Shown here piece after piece: positions 56,763 to 64,000 of a stretch of 64,000 nt of DNA. The stretch is from contig JAIWNF010000011.1 in the NCBI GenBank assembly GCA_025093555.1, positions 310,001 through 374,000 on the forward strand, in the 5' to 3' direction. Within the stretch, counting starts at the first letter, position 1, and each line of letters starts with the position of its first letter. The notes beneath the pieces were generated by a model. It did no database searches, was not told the origin of the DNA, and worked only from the letters and a program-made list of their open reading frames with translations. Position numbers and translations under genes: made by a program. The stretch is from Circinella umbellata (lineage: Eukaryota > Mucoromycota > Mucoromycetes > Mucorales > Lichtheimiaceae).

Positions 56763-59700
56763 TTAAAATGGGTCTAACATAAAATTATATACCTGTCCAA
56801 CAGCAACACCTAGATTTTTCATACAAGCTGTATTGACAGATAAAGTATAAAAGGTAGAAAGCATATTGTTTAAACGAGTAGGTAATACAGCACGAGCTGT
56901 TTCTACTGCTTCAGAAGGAATGAATTCAGAAAGTGGCATACGAATGTCATCTTGTTCATCTTGTTTTCGTTTCTTTTGTCGTCCTCGTTGACGACGATTG
57001 GGCATACGTTTGAACAATTCCAACACTTGTTTATGTCCTGCTTCTAATGCCATTCTTTCAGGTGTCTTACCCATAATATTACGTGCTTCTAAATTCGCCT
57101 TGACAATCAATGCTTGTACGATATCCACTTTGCCAGTCCAGCTCGCAAAATGCAATGCAGTAAACCCATTGTGATCAGATTGATCAACATCACAGCCCAA
57201 TTTCACCAATGTCTTGACTAATTGATTGTATCCACAAATCGTGGCTAAATGTAATAAACTGTGTTCATTCCGATTCGTGAGTGACAATTCTTGACCCATC
57301 ATACTCGTTGCTGTTTGTTGCATATGCATGGCGGCAACAAGAGCTGAAATCACTTGTTCTTCTAATCTTCCAATACAGAGTGTGCGTGCATTGTCATAAA
57401 CGGCCATGGCTGCTTTTAATGAAAGTTTATCGCGATATTCGATACGGAATCCACTGACAGTCGTTGTGCGGGTCTTACCGTTGCTAGTGCTTGTCATGGT
57501 AACTGTGTTACCATTGTTACCATTGTTGTTGTTATCCTTGCCCGCACTGTCACCTTGAACGATTCGCATGGCTATTTGACGGGCGTCTTCAACCTTTCCC
57601 ATGGTTTTTAAACCGACGACTTGAAGTGCAAGTTCCATCAAAGCGCGATCACTTTCATCAAAATATGTGAATAAAACAACATCTTGTCCTTCAAGCATTA
57701 ACGGGTGCTCTTTGAAAGATACTACAACAGGGCCAGCACTGGCAGCAGGCGGAAGAATACATAGTAAGGTATTTGAACTCCAACAATGAGTCGGTACAGC
57801 AGGGTTTTCACCAAATAGACATGTAAGACCTTCATAAAAGTTGGCACCAAGAACAGTGACTTCTGATCCACCATAAATAGGCCCTTCAGAAGGAATAAGT
57901 CGATGAAGACGTGGCAAATTGGTTCCTCCTCCATTGGCTTTAGCACGTTCTGCTGCATTCTTTTGTTGCATTTTGGCATACATGTTGCTAGCTAGCCATT
58001 GCTGTTGTGCGCATGTCATCCCTGATCCAACAGTACGTCGTCGATGTGTTGTTGCAGGCGGGAGTTGTGGTAAAGGTCGATTTGTTGTTGTTGCTCTTGT
58101 TGTAGATGGTATGTTAGTAGGAGGGGATACGGTAAGTACAGATGATGTTCCATCTGTTGATATGTTTGGTTGTTGTTGTTGTTGTAGCTGAGATCGTTGA
58201 TGATTATGAGGAGCAACAGTTGTAGTGGTAGGAATAATAGTAGAAGAGGATGATGATGACGTTATTAAGTGGTCAACATTGATATCTTCTGAGTTAAGGA
58301 AATCGAATAGTTCGCCTTGAGGTATTTCGGGAACAGAATCATTATAATGTTGCATGTGTGACAAGAAGCTCTGGCCTCCAGTAGATGACAATGATGGCAT
58401 TAAAGTGGATTGTTGCTGTTGTTGATCTAAATGCATCGATCCTGTTACCGAACGAGCGGTAGCTGGGATTGATTTATTATTATTAGGACTTGTAGGTATA
58501 TCTTCAGTTTGGGATGTTGGTGTAGGTGGAGTAGATACGATTTGACTTGGACTTGACACACCCGAGTCAGTTTCGCCATCTCCGGTGATGACGTTATTGT
58601 TTGCTTTCTTTTTAGAGTTTGATGGTACATCTGTGTTACTGTTATTATTATCAAATTCGGTACGGGTTCGCTTCCGTGTAGTTGTAGTTGTATTTGTTGT
58701 TGTAGCAGCTGACGTGTTATTAGATTGCTGTTGCTGTTGTTGCTGTTGTTGCTGTTGTTGTTGCTGCTGCTGCTGTTGTTGCTGTACTTTGGAACTCTTG
58801 TGATCATCTGTAATCATAATGGGTGGTGATCTACCTGTAGCAATGACGTGGTTATGTAAATTTTTGACAGTGAAAACAAGTCTAGTTGTTTTAATATTAT
58901 ATGTGAGTATGTGAGTTAAATAATAATCATACCAAAAATTAAGTCTATCTATGTAGCTTGTTACCTAAAGCCAGTTTTTTCACTGTGATGACGACAATAA
59001 CAAGTAACACGAGTTGGTAAGGTAGCTTCACCATCATGAAATTCAACATATTCACTACAATTAAATAATAAAATTTTACGTCGTTCTTGGGCCATGACTT
59101 CTTCGTCATTTAAATTAGGTAGATCATTTGCAAAAAGTGCAGCTAATTTTGCAGCATTTGCTTCTTTTTTTGCTGCTCGTGCAACTTTATTATCACGTTT
59201 ACGTTTTAATCGTTTACGCTATATAAGTATTTATAAATAGGTTAATAAATAATATAAAATTCATGATCACAAAGTTATATATCTCGGCTGAGATTTTCCC
59301 TTTCCTTTTTTTTTCTCATCTTACCTCTCGATGAACACAGCTCGTGCACATGATGATCTCATTATCCGGATGACTATCGCAGACCACTGCAGCTTCGAGT
59401 CTAAGAAGTTTGGTTTCATCAAGGGCAGTACTGTCATCGGCACCGCCGATTGAAATATTATTATTTCCAATACCACCACCAGCAGGAGAGGCACTTTTTT
59501 GTTGTTGCTGATTATGTTTTCTCTTTAGTTTTTCCTTGGCAACCATATGTTCAGGAAGACGTACATGGGTCCAATCAGTAGCAAGTTCATTTGTTGTAGA
59601 ATTAACAAGTTGAACACACACTTTGATCTGTGTTTCCACACGAGATTTAGCACCCGTTTCTGGTAAGCCAAGAACGCGAATATAATATGGGCTTGCTATT

Positions 59701-60812
59701 TTATTACTAGTAGGTCTAATATAATAGTAATATGTGGGTCAATTTTTTTTTCGGTCCTCTTGCATTGAATTATATTTCATTTATAAAAATATATTGATTA
59801 AATAAAATAAAACTTACAATATTATAGACGATTCTTTCGTAGGGTCCAAAAGTAATTTGTCTGGAGCTGCATAATCCGAAGATGAGCCGTCTTCGGATTT
59901 TTGAAGTTTGGGACCGAGAAGACCATTCTGACTGTAAATAAAAAAAAAAAAAGATGAAATATGAATCATATGTTATTCCGCATGTTATTAGTATTTAATT
60001 TGATTGAAAATCATAGGCATTTTTTTTAATATATCACTAAATAGTAAAAAAAAAAGGGCCCAAGAAATTCTTGATCTATCTATTTATTTTACCCATGCAT
60101 AGCAGCTTGTGCAAGAAAATCTTCAAAATTCAAACAATTTCTAGCAAGAACAGGTATAGCATGTAATAGGGGGTTTGCAAAAACCTATTCAAATTAAAAA
60201 AAAAAAATTAAAAATATATTTCATATTTGTTTCATAGTAATAAAAAAATATAAAGCTGCACGTTACATTTAATAAACCACCGCCACCTTCTTTTCCTTTG
60301 TTTGTTTTTGAAGTATTAACTTCAGGTTGTAGTTGTTGTTGTAGTTGAGAAGTATTATCAATAGCTGTACTACTTGAAGGGATTAACTCTGTATCTTCAG
60401 CAGGTGGTGTTGTAGTTGACAGTTCCATTATTTGTTGATGGTCAAATTGAGTCATATTACGTGATGTTGAATTATCGACTTTATGTTGTTCATGACTAAC
60501 AAGGACATTAGAAGGATCTAGTACTAAAAAATAATAATTCAGGACCAGAATTAATATTAAAATAAAGGGGAAAGTAAAAAAAAAATTGTGGGGTTTATTT
60601 ATTTAAGTGGCAAGAAAAAAATAATAATAAGTACCAGAAGTATGGTGTTGAGCATCGTAGGAAAAGTGTTGTGAATTATAATCTGTTACATTAGTTAAAA
60701 ATAAATCCATGGCTTCCTCATTTTGTTCAAATGGTGATGAGTTATTTGAACTGTGTAAAGACATTGTCCCGTCTCCATCGAGTGATTCTATTTGTGTGTC
60801 TTGAGGTTCCAT
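56763..60812 (-). CDS. Spt23/Mga2-type transcription factor (IPT/TIG + ankyrin repeats)
   Basis: Seven exons (60812-60635, 60523-60267, 60184-60093, 59931-59818, 59715-59325, 59218-58965, 58881-56763) encode 1,134 residues. The conserved DNA-binding-like region carries PYYIRVLGLPETGAKSRVET, VCDSHPDNEIIMCTSCVHRE, RKRLKRKRDNK, NCSEYVEF and VTCYCRHHSEKTGFR. A poly-Gln tract (about residues 460-478) and long Ser/Thr/Asn-rich linkers lead to an IPT/TIG domain (LPRLHRLIPSEGPIYGG, about 755-840) and two ankyrin repeats (HSLLHLATICGYNQLV, TALHFASWTGKVDIV, about 965-1040). Yeast relatives are ER-anchored, processed by the ubiquitin-proteasome system and activate the fatty-acid desaturase gene. Here the protein ends about 90 residues after the ankyrins (VGQVYNFMLDPF) with no visible C-terminal membrane span, so ER anchoring is doubtful unless a further exon exists. 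Confidence 0.92.
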
Positions 60813-61276
60813 ATAATTCTTTTTAAATTTTTTGAGGGTAGAAAAAAATAATAATAATAGAGTTTAAAGAGTGAAAAAGAAAGAAAAGGAAGAGGGAAAC
60901 TTTAATAAAAACGATTGGTTCACAACAATAAAAACATCACGGTTTCCATGTTTTATAAATGCGGAGTTCATTTTACAAGTTGTTACATCTATGGTTACTA
61001 TAAAGACGTCATTTTTTTTTCATGTGGTTGTATTTGATGTAGCATGGCAACTTTTGCTTACTATAATTTTTTTTTTATTTGTGACAAGAAGAAAAAAAAA
61101 ACAAAGATTTGATTTGTGTGAAAAAAGTTGATGTTATGTAATTGTTGTTGTTGTTGTGAAATAGGTGAGAGAAAAAAATATGAGTCAGGGGGAGAGAAGA
61201 GAGAGAGATACATAGTGGACAAAGTATTACTTTTTGTTTTTTTTATAATAGAATAAACTGATAGCTAACAGTAAAC
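60813..61276. other. Upstream region of the Spt23/Mga2-type gene
   Basis: About 460 bases including the TF promoter (minus-strand sense) and the 3' flank of eIF3g. Purine-rich tracts at 60840-60900 and 61160-61215. No gene. Confidence 0.5.
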
Positions 61277-62914
61277 TTATGAGCTACGAGCAAATTCGAC
61301 ACGCAAAATAAGGTTATCGTAACCATAACCATTAATAGCTTGTTGTGCTCGTTCAGCATCATCTTTGTCAGTGAATGAAACAAAAGCAAAACCTTTACAC
61401 AGACCAGTTTCACGATCGCGTGCAAGATATACACGAGCGATTTGACCAAAGCGGTAGAACAATTCATAAATGTCGTTGTCTGTTACATCTTCAGACAAGT
61501 TCGTGACACGGAGTGTGGCACTGTCATCTCTCTTTGTATCGCGCATTGATTCGCCAGGACCAGCACCAGCAGCACCCTTACGAAGATGAGGTGCAACGTA
61601 CTTGTTAGGTCCACCAGCTGCATCAGCAGCAGCTGCTGCAGATTCTGGGGTATCAACTAAAGTAAAGAGAAAATACGCATGAATGTTAATATTTTTATAT
61701 ATTCACATGTAAATCTTCGATTATATAATTTTTGGTTGAAGGTATACATATACACATAATGTGTGTGTGTGGTTTGTCGTTTTTTTATAAACATGTGAAA
61801 AAATTCCCCCATCCAATATTTTTTATTTACCTTCATTTTTAACGTTTTCAATCGAGTTGGCAATTTCATCCAATGGTTGAAGGGTGTCTTTGTAAGGACA
61901 TTTGGATGTGAAATGTTCACCTTTACAGATACGACACATGATATTTTTAGCCTTTGCTTGTCGACGGAGCTTCTCTTGTGCTTCTTCAGCTGCAACAGTA
62001 TCAACATTCTATAACAATACAAATCTTGTTAATAATCTGCAATAGATTATATAAACGCTTTGTCTTGCTTGCCACTACACTCAAAATATCTCCTCTTCTT
62101 TCTTTTCTGATTTTCCCACCTTATATCCCAGTCTCCCATTGAACCAACCCCTTTCTTTCTAAACCCCCCCTTATTTTTCTCACGAGTTCAATCCAATTCT
62201 CTTTTCTTTTTTTCATTTCCCTGTATAATTTTACCTTGCCAGTGGTGCTGCCCAACTTCAATGGGATATTTTCACCAATTGTAGTAGTAGAAAGATCGGG
62301 TCCTGGCTTATTACCTTCTTCTTCACCAAACTTGGCCCACTTTTTACGTTGAGCAACTGACTTGTTGACATGTTCTGTAACGAGCTTTGAACGAATCTTT
62401 CGCGTAACCTGACGTTTTTTTATATATTTATTCAAATTTAGTTAATTATGTCTTTAATCAACCTTGTACAACCGAGAAAAAAAAGAGATTTTACCTTGAC
62501 TTTCTTGCCATCTTCATTTTCTCGGAATTCAATGATAGTTTTAATACCATTTTCGTCAGTGAATACCTTTGGTTGAAAGGCATCTATAATTATTGTTATT
62601 AAATATTTTCAACAAAGCCAGTAATTTATGAAAAAATACAGAGGTCAATCGAATTAGTCGTTATTAATAATTTGCATTTAAGTGGCGTAATCGTTTCTTC
62701 AATTAATGCTGTTGACTTTTTTCTTTTTAAGTTTCGCGATCAAAAAAAAACTCACCTTCTTCCTCTTCAATTTCGTCAGCCCATGAATGCTTTGATGGTG
62801 TTCTATAAAAATTGGTAAGGTTGTAAATTATTTTAAAATTTCGTTTTCGTATAATCGGTTGTTGTTGAATCCAATGAATGCTTTTTTTTCTACATACACT
62901 GTGTCGACGGCCAT
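61277..62914 (-). CDS. TIF35: Translation initiation factor eIF3 subunit G
   Basis: Six exons (62914-62898, 62802-62756, 62583-62495, 62408-62235, 62008-61831, 61656-61277) encode 294 residues. The N-terminus has the eIF3g signature [13 protein letters not shown] and [20 protein letters not shown], then [12 protein letters not shown] zinc knuckle follows ([17 protein letters not shown]-x2-C-x4-H-type arrangement with first Cys at about 134). The C-terminal RRM has RNP2-like LRVTNL and RNP1 KGFAFVSF. The protein joins the eIF3 complex on the 40S subunit and helps scanning and reinitiation. The first coding exon is only 17 nt (MAVDT plus two bases), supported by a clean GTATGT donor and the following [10 protein letters not shown]. 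Confidence 0.95.
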
Positions 62915-64000
62915 TTTCTTTATATGTTAAAGGTTCTTTGATCGTTCGAAAATATCGGCAAAAGAATTTTTTTTTGTATTGGATAGAAAAGCCCAACAAA
63001 AAGCGGAGGCGAGACAGGAGAGCGTGACTTCCGCTTTTTTTCGCCCTCAAGCACTTTTTTTCTTGGGCCGCTGTCAAATCTCACTTTGTTGAGGGATAGC
63101 AGTAAGTAAATTTTGATCCAGTTTTTGATATTATTATTTTCAACAGCTGCTTCATAACGCATTGTTCTTTTGTATGTGTTTGTATAATTCATTAAAATAT
63201 CTATACAGTCCAAAGAGAATATTGTATAAAGATTTTGTATTTTAATGTGGCTTACAATGAAAATTCCTACTTTTACAAAGAATAAAGTTTAAAAATTGTA
63301 ATTCTCCCTGTGTTGTGAAAAACTCGATTGATAGCATAAGTAATAACCTATTAATACTGAACTGCAACACAATCCTAAACATGTAGAGACTATTATGTAT
63401 AAAGTCAACGCCGAGTGATTCTTCTTAATTAGTTTTAAAAGTCATAAACCTTCCATACTATCTCCCTTTAGTTCCAACATTCTGATACCTATCGATTAGA
63501 GCAATATAGAGGACAACACTACCAGACATATTTTGTCTTTTTATAATCTTTAATAATCCGATATCAAAAAAAAAAATTGAGATATACAGTCCTGTAGCAG
63601 TTTATCTTTTCCTCGAGGTGTTGAGGTAGAGTTTCATACGTAAAGATGTATTGAGACTATGATAGCACATGTTGTTCTTCACATAATTACATTCTAAACA
63701 ATACATACTTACTTTTAACTTGGTATTCTGACTACGTATTACATTAGCCAATCCTTATCAAACTTTGTACTCGATCACTCAATAATTAAACCGTTCGTTA
63801 TAAAATAAAACTTTTTGATAATGATCCGTCAGTAGTATAATTGTTGATTAACATGAATTATGTGTAACAGATTGACGGTATGAACAAAAACCGATGGTTA
63901 TAATAAGGTTTTAAATAATGCTGTACGTATAATAGCAAATTATTCTTTTTAATTAAGCAAAGGAGAACTATTAGGGATACTTCACACCTAAAAATTCCTA
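62915..64000. other. Terminal AT-rich region, no gene seen
   Basis: The first 200 bases should hold the eIF3g promoter and leader. The remaining 900 are AT-rich with scattered TACGTA/ACGTA motifs near 63640, 63734 and 63924. Short frames at 62727-63213 (-) overlap the eIF3g leader and first intron and show no domain. Confidence 0.5.

Noticed and set aside
58585..58803. Cys-rich plus-strand frame
   Set aside because: It is the antisense of the CAG/CAA poly-Gln tract of the transcription factor.

Overview
The window looks like nuclear DNA of an early-diverging fungus, most likely Mucoromycota/Mucorales. It is AT-rich, its genes are broken by many short GT...AG introns (about 50-180 nt, often starting GTAAGT or GTATGT), and the gene set is typical of that group: hexose and amino-acid transporters, P450s, a malic enzyme and a glycogen debranching enzyme. 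It also carries Tc1/mariner-, Helitron- and LTR-type debris. I cannot name the species. All exon models were built by hand from reading frame, splice sites and family motifs. Each model given with exons closes in frame from start to stop.

Layout. 1-656: the end of a small membrane-protein gene. 1272-7486: three minus-strand genes (Stm1/SERBP1-type ribosome-binding protein, hexose transporter, S6K-type AGC kinase). 7.5-23.3 kb: a gene-poor, repeat-rich block with a decayed Tc1-type transposase, a degenerate inverted LTR, a GC-rich hairpin cluster next to a broken Helitron-type helicase, a solo LTR, tandem duplications, two arrays of a GGTAAGGT repeat and an extremely AT-rich island encoding a lysine-rich zinc-binding protein. 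The block ends with a dead Tc1-type transposon split by an apparently intact 2-kb element encoding a DDE transposase fused to a chromodomain.

23.4-30.3 kb: malic enzyme (+), Pho80-type cyclin (-), AAAP amino-acid transporter (-). 30.9-37.8 kb: two divergently oriented paralogous P450s with a second solo LTR between them. 37.9-42.7 kb: OTUD6-type deubiquitinase and Rch1/SLC10A7-type transporter (both -). 43.8-50.0 kb: glycogen debranching enzyme (+). 50.5-62.9 kb: four minus-strand genes (GCK-III kinase, Ddi1, Spt23/Mga2-type transcription factor, eIF3g). 62.9-64.0 kb: no gene seen.

The best candidates for something new are the nested chromodomain-transposase element, the AT-rich island with its zinc-binding ORF and paired hairpins, and the alternating GGTAAGGT repeats. 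Several genes also use microexons (9, 17, 20, 21, 24, 24, 27 and 31 nt, plus an ATG-only coding exon). Nothing indicates that the housekeeping genes form one pathway; they are ordinary neighbours, with mobile DNA confined mainly to 7.5-23.3 kb and 33-36 kb.
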